DNA from: an uncultured Dehalococcoidia bacterium | GTDB lineage: Bacteria > Chloroflexota > Dehalococcoidia > Lucifugimonadales > JADFKI01 | DNA length: 64,000 bases | Assembly (NCBI GenBank): GCA_958295865.1 | Contig: CATQHF010000003.1 | Coordinates: 434,001 to 498,000 of the forward strand | Direction of reading: 5' to 3' | Position numbers and translations under genes: made by a program | The notes under the pieces: model-generated | Databases searched by the model: none | What the model was told of the DNA's origin: nothing | Seen by the model: only the letters and a program-made list of their open reading frames with translations | Shown: positions 7,113-16,763 of the stretch, in pieces | Layout: each line of letters begins with the position of its first letter | How positions within the stretch are numbered: position 1 is the first letter of the stretch

Positions 7113-8472
7113 GCTCGGCGGGATGCGCGAGGTGTCCTCAGCCTACACGGTCTCTATCCACTACGACCGCAGGCTCTATCGGCAGGACATCGCAGGCTCA
7201 ATCGCCCACGCGCGGATGCTCGCAAAGCAGGGCATTATCGCGGAGGGCGACTTGTCCGCGATAGAGCAGGGTCTTGTGGAGATACGCGAGGAGATCGAGG
7301 ACGGTAGTTTCGTATGGCGCGCGGAGCTCGAGGACATCCACATGAATGTGGAGCGGCGTCTGCATGAGAAGATAGGGGATGTGGCGGGCAGGCTGCATAC
7401 GGCGCGCTCGCGCAACGACCAGGTGGCGCTGGATGTGCGGATGTTCACCAAGGACGCCATCGGCGATATTCTGGGCGGGATCCATGACCTGAGGGCAGCG
7501 CTGGCGGGGCAGGCGGAGGCGAACGCGGATGTGGTGATGCCCGGCTATACGCATGTTCAGCGGGCGCAGCCTGTGCTGTTCTCTCATCACATGCTGGCGT
7601 ACTTCGAGATGCTTGGGCGCGACGCCGAGCGCTTTCGGCAGGCGTATAGGCGCGCCGATGTTCTGCCGCTCGGCAGTGGCGCGCTGGCAGGGTTGCCGTA
7701 TCCGATAGACCGCGAGTTTGTGGCGCGGGAGCTTGGGTTTGGCAGCATTTCGCGGAACAGCATGGACGCGGTTGCGGACAGGGATTTTCTGCTGGACTTT
7801 CAGGCGGCTTCGGCGATATGCATGATGCACCTGTCGCGGCTGGCGGAAGAGATGGTACTTTGGTCGTCTGACGAGTTTGCCTTCATTCGGCTCAGCGATG
7901 AGTTCACGACGGGCAGCAGCATCATGCCGCAGAAGCGCAACCCTGATTTCGCGGAGCTTGCGCGCGGCAAGACGGGCAGGGTGTATGGCGGCTTGATGGC
8001 GCTGCTGACGCTGTTGAAGGGGCTGCCGCTTACATATAACCGGGATATGCAAGAGGACAAGGAAGGTTTTTTCGATACCTTCGATACGCTGCTGAATACG
8101 GTTGCGATTTTTGCGGAGATGCTGGCGACGATGAGCGTGAACGCCGGGCGGATGCGCGAGGCGGCGCAGGGGGGGTATATGCTTGCGACCGACATCGCGG
8201 ACTATCTCGTGGAGCGGGGCATGCCCTTCCGCGAGGCGCATGGGGTCGTGGCTAGGCTGTCGGAGTATGCCGTGGAGCGCGGCGTTCAGTTCGAGCAATT
8301 GACATTGGAAGAGTATCGCGGGTTCTCATCGCTGTTCGGTGAGGATGCGCTTTCCATAAGCGTGGATTCATCCGTTGCCGCGAGGGATGTGCCGGGGGGA
8401 ACGGCATTTGGGCGTGTGCGGCAGGCAATTGTGGAGGCAAGGGCTGAACTGGAGGCGGAGAATGAGCGATGA
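7105..8472 (+). CDS. argH: Argininosuccinate lyase
   Basis: Cleaves argininosuccinate to arginine and fumarate. 455 residues. The fumarase/aspartase superfamily signature [20 protein letters not shown] is intact. [16 protein letters not shown] carries the conserved SRNDQ substrate-binding motif, and [11 protein letters not shown] carries the conserved TH.Q catalytic region. The N-terminus is slightly shorter than usual, with [12 protein letters not shown] in place of the usual LWGGRF beginning. It overlaps maoC by eight bases and rpe by eleven bases, so maoC-argH-rpe form one operon. Confidence 0.95.
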   Translation: MTRLGGMREVSSAYTVSIHYDRRLYRQDIAGSIAHARMLAKQGIIAEGDLSAIEQGLVEIREEIEDGSFVWRAELEDIHMNVERRLHEKIGDVAGRLHTARSRNDQVALDVRMFTKDAIGDILGGIHDLRAALAGQAEANADVVMPGYTHVQRAQPVLFSHHMLAYFEMLGRDAERFRQAYRRADVLPLGSGALAGLPYPIDREFVARELGFGSISRNSMDAVADRDFLLDFQAASAICMMHLSRLAEEMVLWSSDEFAFIRLSDEFTTGSSIMPQKRNPDFAELARGKTGRVYGGLMALLTLLKGLPLTYNRDMQEDKEGFFDTFDTLLNTVAIFAEMLATMSVNAGRMREAAQGGYMLATDIADYLVERGMPFREAHGVVARLSEYAVERGVQFEQLTLEEYRGFSSLFGEDALSISVDSSVAARDVPGGTAFGRVRQAIVEARAELEAENER

Positions 8473-9133
8473 ACGCCGTATCAAGATAGCGCCGTCCATC
8501 CTGTCGGCGGATTTCAGTCGTCTGGGCGAGCAGGTGGCGGAGGCGGAGCGGGGCGGGGCGGACGCGATACACATCGACATTATGGACGGCAACTTCGTGC
8601 CGAACATCACGATGGGGCCGGTGGTGGTGGAGGCGATACGACGCTGGACTAGCCTGCCGTTCGACCTGCACCTGATGATTGACGCGCCGGAGCGGTATAT
8701 CGCGGACTTCGCGGGCGCGGGCGCGGACATCATAACCGTGCATGCGGAAGCCTGCATGCACCTTCATCGCACGGTGCATCAGATACGGGAGGCGGGCAAG
8801 AAGCCGAGCGTCGCTATCAGCCCCGCCACGCCGGTGTCGGCTATCGAAGAGGTCATCGGGGACATAGACCAGGCGCTGGTGATGACGGTGAACCCCGGCT
8901 TCGGCGGGCAGGCGTTCATCGAGTCTATGCTCGGCAAGATTAGCCGCGTGCGCGCGCTGCTCGATGAGCGCGGACTGGACGCGGACATTCAGGTGGACGG
9001 CGGCATCAGCGCGGCGACCGCCGGCAGCGTGGTGCGGGCGGGCGCGAATGTGCTGGTGGCAGGCTCTGCGGTGTACAACGACCGCATGAGCGTGGGAGAG
9101 GGGATTGCGGCGATAAGGGCGTGCGCCGTCTAG
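8462..9133 (+). CDS. rpe: Ribulose-phosphate 3-epimerase
   Basis: Interconverts ribulose-5-phosphate and xylulose-5-phosphate in the pentose phosphate pathway. 223 residues, a TIM barrel. Signatures: [36 protein letters not shown] (metal ligands H and D), [30 protein letters not shown], and IQVDGGIS with the second catalytic aspartate. The start at 8462 ([12 protein letters not shown]) overlaps the argH stop by eleven bases, so translation is coupled to argH. The stop overlaps the region where the following membrane-protein frame opens. Confidence 0.95.
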   Translation: MSDERRIKIAPSILSADFSRLGEQVAEAERGGADAIHIDIMDGNFVPNITMGPVVVEAIRRWTSLPFDLHLMIDAPERYIADFAGAGADIITVHAEACMHLHRTVHQIREAGKKPSVAISPATPVSAIEEVIGDIDQALVMTVNPGFGGQAFIESMLGKISRVRALLDERGLDADIQVDGGISAATAGSVVRAGANVLVAGSAVYNDRMSVGEGIAAIRACAV

Positions 9134-9141
9134 GGCGGCGG

Positions 9142-9747
9142 ATGGAAGCGTTCAGCGGCAGGGTGTTTGGGTACGCTTTTGGCATTGCGCTGGGCATCGC
9201 TTTTGCCGTCGCGCTTACTTTGGTCGTGGCTTGGAACGCTCTCAGTGCGTTGAGCGTGCTTGTTGCGGTTTTGGCGTCGTTGGGGATTTCGGTTGCTATC
9301 GCCGCGCTTATCGCGGGATACAGATTGCCGCTAGTCTGGAGCACGCGGGCTTACCGCGCAGTCATGCGAAGGCTTGCGAGGAGAGCGATCCGTTCCAGTA
9401 TTGCGTATGCAATGACGCGGGTTGAGTGCTTGGGTATACTTGAGATAGAAGGCGATGTTGCAATCAGAGTTCAAGCTGGGCAATCGCAAGGCGTGAAAGA
9501 GGGTACATACTTCAATGTATATGAGGCGACTGACAATCGACTATGGGGTGTGGTGAGGGCTGTGGATGTGAGGGACTTCGATTGCGATTGCATTCCGTAT
9601 GACATGATAAACCCGTATTTCTGGGAAGAACTTGAGAATAGAGTGAATACGGATACATCAAAGCCCGCAAATGTATATCTGGTTAGAGATTTGCCAGAAG
9701 CGGAAATAATTAGTACATTAGCGGGACTGTTGGATAACTGGAGATGA
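9142..9747 (+). CDS. Two-TM protein with FlgT-like beta-barrel domain
   Basis: About 201 residues. Residues 5-60 hold two hydrophobic helices (VFGYAFGIALGIAFAVALTL and a second with LSVLVAVLASLGISVAIAAL), so it is a membrane protein. After a basic, Arg-rich linker, the C-terminal half contains VAIRVQAGQSQGVKEGTYFN and VYEATDNRLWGVVRAVDV, which resembles the small barrel of FlgT C-terminal-like domains and of the next gene. The ATG at 9142 is preferred; an in-frame GTG at 9121 lies within rpe. It is four bases from the next gene and almost certainly co-transcribed. Function unknown. Confidence 0.6.
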   Translation: MEAFSGRVFGYAFGIALGIAFAVALTLVVAWNALSALSVLVAVLASLGISVAIAALIAGYRLPLVWSTRAYRAVMRRLARRAIRSSIAYAMTRVECLGILEIEGDVAIRVQAGQSQGVKEGTYFNVYEATDNRLWGVVRAVDVRDFDCDCIPYDMINPYFWEELENRVNTDTSKPANVYLVRDLPEAEIISTLAGLLDNWR

Positions 9748-9751
9748 TGCC

Positions 9752-10165
9752 ATGCAATCTACTCAAGTGGGAACGATAGAAGGAAAAGTCGCGAAGGTTC
9801 TGAACAAGCGCGAGTTGGTCATAAACCGGGGCGCAGAACATGGTGTCGAAAACGGCATGAGATTTGAAGTGGTAGATGATTTCGACCCAATTCTTGATCC
9901 CGACACGGGGGAAACCCTAGGCACTATCAAAAGGGTGAAGATACGAGTCAGGGTATCCTATGTTCAGCCGCGCTTTTCAATAGCGCGCACCTATGAAACT
10001 TATCAAGTGAGTGAACCGTCTTCGATGTTGTCACTTGATCTTCGGAAAATCACCAAAGTAAAGACAATATCTGAATACGATGATGACTTTCCGAGCACGG
10101 CATACGAACGCGCTCAAAGTTTCGTCGGAGTCGGCGACAAGGTGGTGCAGATGGACTTGGATTAG
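9752..10165 (+). CDS. FlgT C-terminal-like beta-barrel protein
   Basis: 137 residues, soluble. VAKVLNKRELVINRGAEHGV, ENGMRFEVVDDFDPILDPDT and GETLGTIKRVKIRVRVSYVQ show the pattern N-R-G-x-x-x-G-V-x-x-G-M-x-F, DP-TGE-LG and a following R-V strand. This is typical of the small barrel found at the C-terminus of FlgT and in stand-alone relatives that accompany stress or defence genes. Since there are no flagellar genes in the window, a flagellar role is not supported. It pairs with the preceding membrane-anchored barrel protein; the two may interact. Confidence 0.6.
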   Translation: MQSTQVGTIEGKVAKVLNKRELVINRGAEHGVENGMRFEVVDDFDPILDPDTGETLGTIKRVKIRVRVSYVQPRFSIARTYETYQVSEPSSMLSLDLRKITKVKTISEYDDDFPSTAYERAQSFVGVGDKVVQMDLD

Positions 10166-10215
10166 ATTGCTGGGTGTCGCTTTTGGGTGTGATTGCGGGG
10201 TCGGGGGGTTGCGCT

Positions 10216-12552
10216 TCATTTGTCGAGGTTGATTTTACCCTCCCATAGATGCTGATAGCCACCGCCCACACGCACATACTGTCCCGTGCGGATTGCGGCG
10301 ATGTCATAGTCGGGCAGCGGAACGGTCGCCAAGCAAGCATCGCCGAATGTCTCGCCATGCTGCTCAAATCTGAAGTCGAGATTATCAAACCCGTGCTGCT
10401 TGCGATGTTCGGGCAAGTCCTCTACATCAATCGGGTCGATGTGCAGGAAGAAGGACGCCTCGGTGTCGTCCACGATGCACTGCCCTTTGGCGTAGATGAG
10501 ATCGTTTTCGATGAGATACACACCAAAGTCGGAGCGGATGGCGAGCGCATCGTCACCGACTAGACGCGCGAAATAGTCGTCTGCCGACATCGCCTCGACG
10601 CGAATGGGCAATGCCGCATCGTGGGGCAGCACGACGGTGGTTGTGCACAGCCCGGTTTGCGTTTTCGCCCATGTTATGGCGATAGGTCCGCTTGCTTGAC
10701 CGCTCCACGACCATACCGCAAACTCACCCGATTCGCAGTCTTGCGTGAATGCCTGCGCCAGACGGTCGTCCACAATCAGCCCTACGCCGTCGGATTCGTA
10801 GTGGAAGTGCGGCTTCATACGCTCGTAGAACCAAGCGGCGTCAAAATCTTCCGGCAACTCATAGATGCCGACATCGAATTGCCGATTGGAGGATATTGAG
10901 CCTTCAAAAATCAGATCACTGAAGCCGATGCCCGAAACATTGGCAAAGTGAGTTATTCCCAGCTCTCGGTATAGGTGTTTGAATTCACCATCGTTCCAGT
11001 GGGCATATCCGTCTGTATCCACATTCGTGGCGTGAAAATAGTCGTAAGAATTGACCAGTCCGTCTAGGTTCACCACCGGATGCCGCGAGAAGTAACCTAT
11101 GATGCCGGCGTCCCACGAGCCGATCACGCTGCCTTCGGGAAGCAGGCGATTGGTAACTAGCGTACCGGCATAGACCCCGGCAGACCATCCGTCAGGATTG
11201 GTGGTCGCATCACTAGCCTGGTCAACGAACCTGAATGGCTGACTGAAACCCACTGCCGTAAGCAGAAAGACCGCGCCGACGACGACCACGCCCGCTATCA
11301 GGATGTTGGCCGCGATATGCCACATCGGCGCTATGAAATGGCGAATGCAGTACACCGCGATGTAGCAACCGATTGGGACGACCAAAGCCATCATCAGATA
11401 CGCGGGAACGAAATACCATGGCGACAATGGTTCAGCCGGATGCACTGTGAGGACGGTTTGCGCGAACTTTGCCAGATGGCCGGCGGCGAGACTGAACACG
11501 CACAGCAGAAAGACTAGCGTCAGCCAGTCATCGCGGCTGCGGGAGCGGCGGGCGAACCACCAGATTATCAGAAAGCAGGCGCAGATTGCCAACGCGACCA
11601 GCAGTTCGTAGTCGAAGGCGAAAATCTGCAATGTATCCTGAAAGTTTTGGAGCAGGCTGTACCCGCCTTCGTTCCATCGCGCCTGCGACCATGCTCGCTT
11701 GGTGGCTGCGCTGACGGGGATGATGCCGCCAAAGACAAGTTGGTTGTAGGCGAAATAGACCAGAATGCCGGCGACGGCGGCGAGCAGCGAAGGCAGCGCT
11801 TGCAGTCGGGATAGGGTGCGCGTCAACTCGCGCCACGATGCGCCGAGTGGCTTGTCGCGCCACGACAATTCTACGAGGCACAGAGCGCCGGTTGCCGCAA
11901 GCGATATGGCGATGTACTCGAGGCGCGCCCAAGGGAGCGCGAAGGCGACGGCGGCAAGCAGCCACTTCCAGCGGGCGGGGCTGCGCGCGTAGAGCATCAC
12001 CGCCAAGAAGAGCGCGCCCAGCATAAACAGCGCCAACGCTGCCTCCATGCCCACTGTCAAGTTGCGAACGCGGTAAAGCATGGGCAGCAGCGCGAACAGC
12101 AGGATCCAGGGGAGGCGCGCTAGTCGCGCGGCAACGGCGATGAGCGCCACGCTGCCCGCAACCAGCATTATCTCGAACGCCTTGATGCCGAACAGCGCGG
12201 CTTCCTTGTCTAGCGCCCAGTAGAAGGGCGTGATGACAAACATCCAGAGAGGATGGTAGCCGTTGGTGCGAGTAATGCCGCCGTCGAAGGTGGAGAACTT
12301 GCCCTCGGCGAGGTTGTAGGCTATCTGAAAGTAGTAGAAGGAGTCGTCTGTGTTGACATCGAGGATAATGTTGATGAGGTCGAAGCGGGTGAGCATGTAT
12401 GCGGCGAATGCCGCGCCATAAGCGAGGATTGCCGCGATGAACAGGGCGAACAGGGCGTTTCGCAGTCGGGGGGACGAAATACCCTCCCCCCCCGTACCTA
12501 TGTTCTGGTAATGCGCCGCCAAAGCCCGCCGGAGATTATTGAGCGTGGTCAT
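10216..12552 (-). CDS. GT-C fold membrane glycosyltransferase-like protein
   Basis: 778 residues from the ATG at 12552 (MTTLNNLRRALA). About ten to twelve membrane helices occupy the first 500 residues. The first external loop has NTDDSFYYFQIAYNLAEG and GGITRTNGYHPLWMFVI; the acidic DD pair and TNGYHPLW are characteristic of lipid-phosphosugar-dependent GT-C (PMT/ArnT-like) transferases. The last 280 residues are a soluble, probably extracytoplasmic domain. The frame is open a further 43 codons upstream, but that part is translated Rep-C sequence (HNPILNS), so I reject it. Sugar donor and acceptor are unknown. The gene stands alone on the minus strand. Confidence 0.75.
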   Translation of the reverse strand: MTTLNNLRRALAAHYQNIGTGGEGISSPRLRNALFALFIAAILAYGAAFAAYMLTRFDLINIILDVNTDDSFYYFQIAYNLAEGKFSTFDGGITRTNGYHPLWMFVITPFYWALDKEAALFGIKAFEIMLVAGSVALIAVAARLARLPWILLFALLPMLYRVRNLTVGMEAALALFMLGALFLAVMLYARSPARWKWLLAAVAFALPWARLEYIAISLAATGALCLVELSWRDKPLGASWRELTRTLSRLQALPSLLAAVAGILVYFAYNQLVFGGIIPVSAATKRAWSQARWNEGGYSLLQNFQDTLQIFAFDYELLVALAICACFLIIWWFARRSRSRDDWLTLVFLLCVFSLAAGHLAKFAQTVLTVHPAEPLSPWYFVPAYLMMALVVPIGCYIAVYCIRHFIAPMWHIAANILIAGVVVVGAVFLLTAVGFSQPFRFVDQASDATTNPDGWSAGVYAGTLVTNRLLPEGSVIGSWDAGIIGYFSRHPVVNLDGLVNSYDYFHATNVDTDGYAHWNDGEFKHLYRELGITHFANVSGIGFSDLIFEGSISSNRQFDVGIYELPEDFDAAWFYERMKPHFHYESDGVGLIVDDRLAQAFTQDCESGEFAVWSWSGQASGPIAITWAKTQTGLCTTTVVLPHDAALPIRVEAMSADDYFARLVGDDALAIRSDFGVYLIENDLIYAKGQCIVDDTEASFFLHIDPIDVEDLPEHRKQHGFDNLDFRFEQHGETFGDACLATVPLPDYDIAAIRTGQYVRVGGGYQHLWEGKINLDK

Positions 12553-12952
12553 ATTGGCTTTTTGGTATTCGGTCGGCGTTTCCAAGATTTTGGTTTGATG
12601 CTCGTTTCTGCTGGGTAGGGAGGAATTAAGAATTGGGTTGTGTTGAGGGTTGGCGTGGGATGTTTCGCAACTCGATGGCAACCGCCGTTGAACTTCGGTT
12701 GCTGAAGGCTGTGTGTTCGGCGGATTAGGATTTTTGATTCCTCACTGCGTTCGGAATGACAGTAGGGGGCGTTTGGGATGACAGTATATGGGGTTCGCAA
12801 TTGTAAGTGTCGGCGAATTAGCCAACACTTACAGGAATGACAGGGTATGGGTGTTTGGGATGGCAGTAGGAGTAGTGCGCTGTGTTCGGGATGACGGCGT
12901 GGGTGGGGCGCTGCGTTGCGCCCTGGATTAGGTTGTGTTGCATTGGCTTGTC
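12553..12952. repeat. Repeat-filled gap (Rep-C, Rep-B)
   Basis: Rep-C runs from about 12617 to 12720 (GAATTAAGAATTGGGTTGTG, then GATGGCAACCGCCG), followed by Rep-B at about 12725-12785. Shorter GGAATGACAGGG-like fragments continue to about 12900. No coding signal was found. Confidence 0.7.
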
Positions 12953-14230
12953 TTATGCTAGGGCGCGGCGGGCGGCGTTTAGGGTTGCTTGGATGTCGGC
13001 GTCGGTGTGCGCTAGGGATACGAACATTGCCTCGAATGGGGACGGGGGCAGGTAGATGCCTTGGTCTAGCATGCGGTGGAAGAAGCGGGTGAAGCCTTCT
13101 CTGTCGGAGGCGGATACGCTGTCCCAGCCGGTTACTTCGCCGGGGTTGAAGAAGAGGGTCATCATGGAGCCGATGCGGTTGATTCGCAGTGGGATTTCGG
13201 CTTCGGCGAATACTTCTTGCAGTCCGGCGGCGAGTGACGCGGCTTTTGCGCCTAGGGTGTTGTACACGCCCGGCTCTTGGAGCTGCTTGAGGGTTGCTAT
13301 GCCGGCTGCCATCGCGACGGGATTGCCTGACAATGTGCCAGCCTGATACATCGCGCCCAGCGGGGCGACGGTACGCATAATCTCATCGCTGCCGCCGTAG
13401 GCTCCGACGGGCATTCCGCCGCCGATTATCTTGCCTAGGCAGGTGATGTCGGGGCGGATGCCGTATCGCTGCTGCGCGCCGCCGTATTCTACGCGAAAGC
13501 CGGTGATGACTTCGTCGAAAATGAGCAGCGCGCCGTGATTTGCGGTCAGTTCGCGCAGTCCGCGCAGGAAGCCGTCTTGCGGGGGGACGACGCCCATGTT
13601 GCCGGCGACCGGCTCGACGATGACGCATGCGATGTCGTTTGGGTAGGCGCTGAAGTGGGCTTCTACGGATGCGATGTCGTTGAACTTGCCTAGCAGGGTG
13701 TCTTGGGCGAATGATTCGGTTACGCCGGCGCTGTCGGGGATGCCGTGCGCCAGCGCGCCGGAGCCGGCGGCGACGAGCAGGGCGTCGGAGTGGCCGTGGT
13801 AGCCGCCTTCGAACTTGACGATTTTGGGTCTGCCGGTGAATGCGCGCGCGAGCCTGAGGGCGCTCATGGTGGCTTCGGTGCCGGAGTTGACGAAGCGCAC
13901 CATGTCTATGGAGTCGTAGGCGTCGACGACTAGGCGGGCGATTTCGTTTTCGCGCTGGGTGGGCGCGCCGAAGCTTGTGCCGTCGGCTGCTGCCCGGGTT
14001 ATGGCGTCGATGACTTGCTTGTTGGCGTGTCCTAGGATTAGGGGTCCCCAGGAGCATACATAGTCGATGTATTCGTTGCCGTCCACATCCCAGACTTTGC
14101 TGCCGGATGCGCGCGCGAGGAAGAGCGGGTCGCCGCCGACGGCGCCCCAGGAGCGGGCGGGGCTGTTCACGCCGCCGGGGATTATGGCGCGGGCGGTGTC
14201 GTATAGCTGGGTGGAGCGTTCTCGGTTCAA
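12953..14230 (-). CDS. hemL: Glutamate-1-semialdehyde 2,1-aminomutase
   Basis: Converts glutamate-1-semialdehyde to 5-aminolevulinate, so this organism makes tetrapyrroles by the C5 route. 425 residues, PLP-dependent class III aminotransferase fold. The substrate loop is IIPGGVNSPARSWGAVGG. The PLP lysine is in CLGKIIGGGMPVGAYGG, and IFDEVITGFRV holds the cofactor aspartate. MYQAGTLSGNPVAMAAG is the usual gating region. No hemA or hemB is adjacent; the gene is isolated between repeat blocks. The start at 14230 is the only sensible one (MNRERSTQLYDTARAII). Confidence 0.95.
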   Translation of the reverse strand: MNRERSTQLYDTARAIIPGGVNSPARSWGAVGGDPLFLARASGSKVWDVDGNEYIDYVCSWGPLILGHANKQVIDAITRAAADGTSFGAPTQRENEIARLVVDAYDSIDMVRFVNSGTEATMSALRLARAFTGRPKIVKFEGGYHGHSDALLVAAGSGALAHGIPDSAGVTESFAQDTLLGKFNDIASVEAHFSAYPNDIACVIVEPVAGNMGVVPPQDGFLRGLRELTANHGALLIFDEVITGFRVEYGGAQQRYGIRPDITCLGKIIGGGMPVGAYGGSDEIMRTVAPLGAMYQAGTLSGNPVAMAAGIATLKQLQEPGVYNTLGAKAASLAAGLQEVFAEAEIPLRINRIGSMMTLFFNPGEVTGWDSVSASDREGFTRFFHRMLDQGIYLPPSPFEAMFVSLAHTDADIQATLNAARRALA

Positions 14231-15003
14231 TGTTCACCTCGCTGATGTGGGTAATGTCGGCGTATATCATACCATTATCAATTGAGAATTAGGAATTAAG
14301 AATTAGGAATTGGGTTGTGTTTGGGCTTGGGGCGCGATGTTTGGCGGCGTGATGGCAAGACGGAGTGCATCGGAATTAAGAATTAGGAATTAAGAATTGG
14401 GAATTGGGGGATGGCGAGCGGGTGCGGTGTGGGCGATGGCGAGCGGGCGTGCGGTTAGGGCGGGTGCGGGGCGATGGGGGCGACTGCCAGTTGCCGCTAC
14501 CGGAGAGTGGCTGATAGGGGAGGGAATTGAGAATTGAGGAATGGCGAGCGGGCGTGCGGTTAGGGCGGGTGCGGGGTGCCGCTACAAGGGCGGAGCACTC
14601 GGAATGACGGGCGAAATTGCTGTGTCATGTTCAGGATGACGGCAACTTAGGATTTTTGATTCCTCACGCTGTTCGGAATGACAGGGGGAATTGCTGCGGT
14701 GTGTTTGGGATGGCGCAGTATTGAAGGCGCTGGATTCCTGCCCCTGCTTTCGCCGGGGTGACGGGGTGAAAAGTCTAAATGTCCACAGAGCCTGGCACAG
14801 GTTTAGCCGTCGATGGGCAAGCATTTTCGCCCCCATCCTAACCTTCCCCCAGAGGGGGAAGGGACAATCACATCTGCGGCGTCCTCGCCTCGCCGACGAA
14901 CCTTCCCTCGTCAAGGGGGAAGGGACTAATGCAATTTTCTCAGTTATTCGGTCAAGATCTTTCAGTCGTAGCGTCCCCCCTGTGATCCTGAACGCCGCTG
15001 CTG
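14231..15003. repeat. Repeat-filled gap (Rep-C, B, E, G end, A)
   Basis: Two or three Rep-C fragments (about 14282-14410), with degenerate GGGCGTGCGGTTAGGGCGGG repeats at 14435-14580. Rep-B is at about 14645-14690 and Rep-E at about 14725-14765. At about 14770-14793 is a sequence matching the inverted end of Rep-G (AAATGTCCACAGAGCCT), followed by Rep-A. No gene is visible. Confidence 0.7.
14796..14942. repeat. Rep-A copy 1 (long form)
   Basis: Begins inside the element at GGTTTAGCCGTCGATGGGC and ends at AATGCAATTTTCT. It contains the internal hairpin CCTTCCCCC..GGGGGAAGG and the extra ACATCTGCGGCGTCC / CGCCGACGAACCTTCCC segment found in the long copies at 18.2 and 26.5 kb. Confidence 0.75.
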
Positions 15004-15780
15004 TCAGCGGAAGGGTGGGTGGCGTTCGGGGCGGCGGGGCTTTTTGTTGCCGGGGAGGTGGCTTATCTCTGATAGGTAGTCGGTGTGTCCCTGGGAGATT
15101 TGGCGGGCGCTTTCGGCTGCTTTTTCTTCTATTCGCTCTGCTTCGGCTACTTCTTTCATGTGCGCTTCGGATACCGGTTCGTGGCTCTGGATGACGGCGG
15201 GGTGGTCTTCGTCTAGGTCGCGGCAGGCGCAGATGCAGTCGGGGTGGCAGGGGGAGTAGTAGGACATGAACTCTGGGTCGGGGACATGCGGGTTGCCGAA
15301 GCCCCAATTCAGCAGGATTTTCGCGGCTTCTATCCTGTCCCTTGGCTTGGCGTCTCGGTCGCGTCCTTCCATTATCTCTGCCAGGATTCTGACTATGCTT
15401 GCGCCTTCGCCGGTCTCGACGCGGATGCGGGCGACGAGTTTCTTGTTCAGCCTTTCGTGTTCGGGGCTGATTGCTTGCTGCGCGGGGCCGTCTTCCGTCT
15501 GCGTGTCTTTGTTTTTTGGTTGGCTTTCTTGCTTGGCGCTGATGTTGGTTAGGACTTCTCTTGCTTCTTCGAAGCCTATCTTGAGGAGGATCTTGCCTGC
15601 TTCCATCTGGTGCCAAGGGGTGGAGCCGGGTTCTGCGCCTTCCATGATGTTGACGAATGTGCGGATGATGCGTCGGCCGCCGTCGGTCTCTTTGCGGACG
15701 ATGTGCTGGAGGGATTCGAGATGGTGCGTGTGGGCATCCGAATCGTGTTGATGTGGGTTTATGGGGGTTGGTTGGTTCAT
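15004..15780 (-). CDS. Hypothetical protein with internal 45-residue duplication
   Basis: 258 residues, not assigned to a family. Two similar helical segments are seen: IRTFVNIMEGAEPGSTPWHQ continuing to MEAGKILLKIGF (residues about 39-71), and VRILAEIMEGRDRDAKPRDR continuing to IEAAKILLNWGF (about 129-161). An internal tandem duplication is therefore clear. The second is followed by a cysteine cluster, CHPDCICAC, that could bind a metal. The C-terminus is charged and likely disordered. The AAKILL-x-x-GFG pattern resembles helical segments in some phage or terminase-small-subunit-like hypothetical proteins, which is weak evidence. Confidence 0.55.
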   Translation of the reverse strand: MNQPTPINPHQHDSDAHTHHLESLQHIVRKETDGGRRIIRTFVNIMEGAEPGSTPWHQMEAGKILLKIGFEEAREVLTNISAKQESQPKNKDTQTEDGPAQQAISPEHERLNKKLVARIRVETGEGASIVRILAEIMEGRDRDAKPRDRIEAAKILLNWGFGNPHVPDPEFMSYYSPCHPDCICACRDLDEDHPAVIQSHEPVSEAHMKEVAEAERIEEKAAESARQISQGHTDYLSEISHLPGNKKPRRPERHPPFR

Positions 15781-15929
15781 GGGAGGGTGTCAGGCTTTCA
15801 GGTTTTCAAGTGGTCAGGTTTTTAGGGGTTTGGGGTTGTTTGAGTGTTCGGCTTTGTGTGCGAATTAAATGTTCTTGCAAGTAGAGTAACAGGGATGTGT
15901 GGGGGGTGTCAAGGGGGGTTTTCAATTAA

Positions 15930-16005
15930 GAGAAAATTGCATTGGTACGGTTTAGCCGTTGATGGGCGGGCATTTTCGCCCCCATCCTAGCCTTCCCCCA
16001 TTAAG
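15930..16005. repeat. Rep-A copy 2 (partial)
   Basis: Starts with AGAAAATTGCATTGGTACGG and TTTAGCCGTTGATGGGC and stops after CCTTCCCCCATTAAG, so only the left half of the element is present; Rep-C follows directly. Confidence 0.7.
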
Positions 16006-16510
16006 CGGAATTAAGAATTAGAAATTAAGAATTAAGAATTGGGTTGGGGTTTAGGCTTGGTGTGCGGGATGTTTCGTGGATTGATGGCGAGACGGAGTGC
16101 GAAGGTGGTTGCTGAAGTTTGTGTGTTTGGTGGATTGGGATTTTTGATTCCTCACGCTGTTCGGAATGACAGGGGTGTCAATTAAGAATTGAGAATTAGG
16201 AATTAAGAATTGGGTTGTGTTTGGGCTTGGGGCGCGATGTTTGGCGGCGTGATGGCAAGACGGAGTGCAAGGGTGGTTGGTGAAGTTTAGGGGTTCGGTG
16301 GTCTGGGATTTTTGATTCCTCACTGCGTTCGGAATGACAGGGGGAGGGCGCGGGATGATAGGGGAGCGTTTGGGATGGCAAGGGGGATTGCTGGGGGGTG
16401 TTTGGGATGGTGGCGTTGGGGGCGCTGGATTCCTGCCCCTGCTTTCGCAGGGGTGACGTTCTTTCGCAGGAATGACGGGGGTGGGTGTTCGGAAGGGTGG
16501 TTCGACAGGC

Positions 16511-16617
16511 TCACCACGAACGAAAAAACGGCTGACTACGAACGAAAAAACGGCTGACTACGAGCGAGAAAATCGGTTTGCTGCGAACGGAGAAAATCGG
16601 CTCGTTGCGAATGGGGA
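16511..16617. repeat. Tandem array of 22-24 bp units derived from Rep-D
   Basis: About five degenerate units, each holding a C-x-x-C/G-CGA(A/G)CG(A/G)A core (CTCACCACGAACG, CTGACTACGAACG, CTGACTACGAGCG, TTGCTGCGAACG, CTCGTTGCGAATG) separated by AAAAAACGG-like spacers. The same Rep-D tail has expanded in phase inside the M14 peptidase gene at the right edge. Confidence 0.7.
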
Positions 16618-16763
16618 GGGTGGGATTGGCACGGACGGGATGGAGAGTGGCTGTGATGATGAGAGTGCGCTGATGGGGTTGGCGGGGTGGGCGGGATGGA
16701 TGGGGTAGGGTGTATAGTGGTTGGGGTTATGATGTATGGTATAGGGGCGAAGGAGAGGTTGAT

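Larger units (their letters stand above)
15781..16763. repeat. Large repeat-filled gap
   Basis: From left to right: a GT-rich stretch, Rep-A copy 2 (partial), Rep-C (about 16007-16130), Rep-B (16135-16175), Rep-C again (16180-16300), Rep-B (16305-16345), Rep-E (about 16425-16480), Rep-D (16499-16520), and a short tandem array grown from the Rep-D tail (16511-16617). The last 100 bases should contain the promoter of the next gene. No coding region was found apart from translated repeats. Confidence 0.7.

Noticed and set aside
12553-12681. An in-frame N-terminal extension of 43 codons on the GT-C glycosyltransferase.
   Set aside because: It is translated Rep-C sequence and not homologous protein; the ATG at 12552 gives a normal start just before the first membrane helix.
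15781-16763. Several 60-90 codon frames in the repeat-filled gaps that encode peptides such as CHSERSEESKI or NPILNSS.
   Set aside because: They are translations of Rep-B and Rep-C, appear in every gap, and have no conserved start sites.
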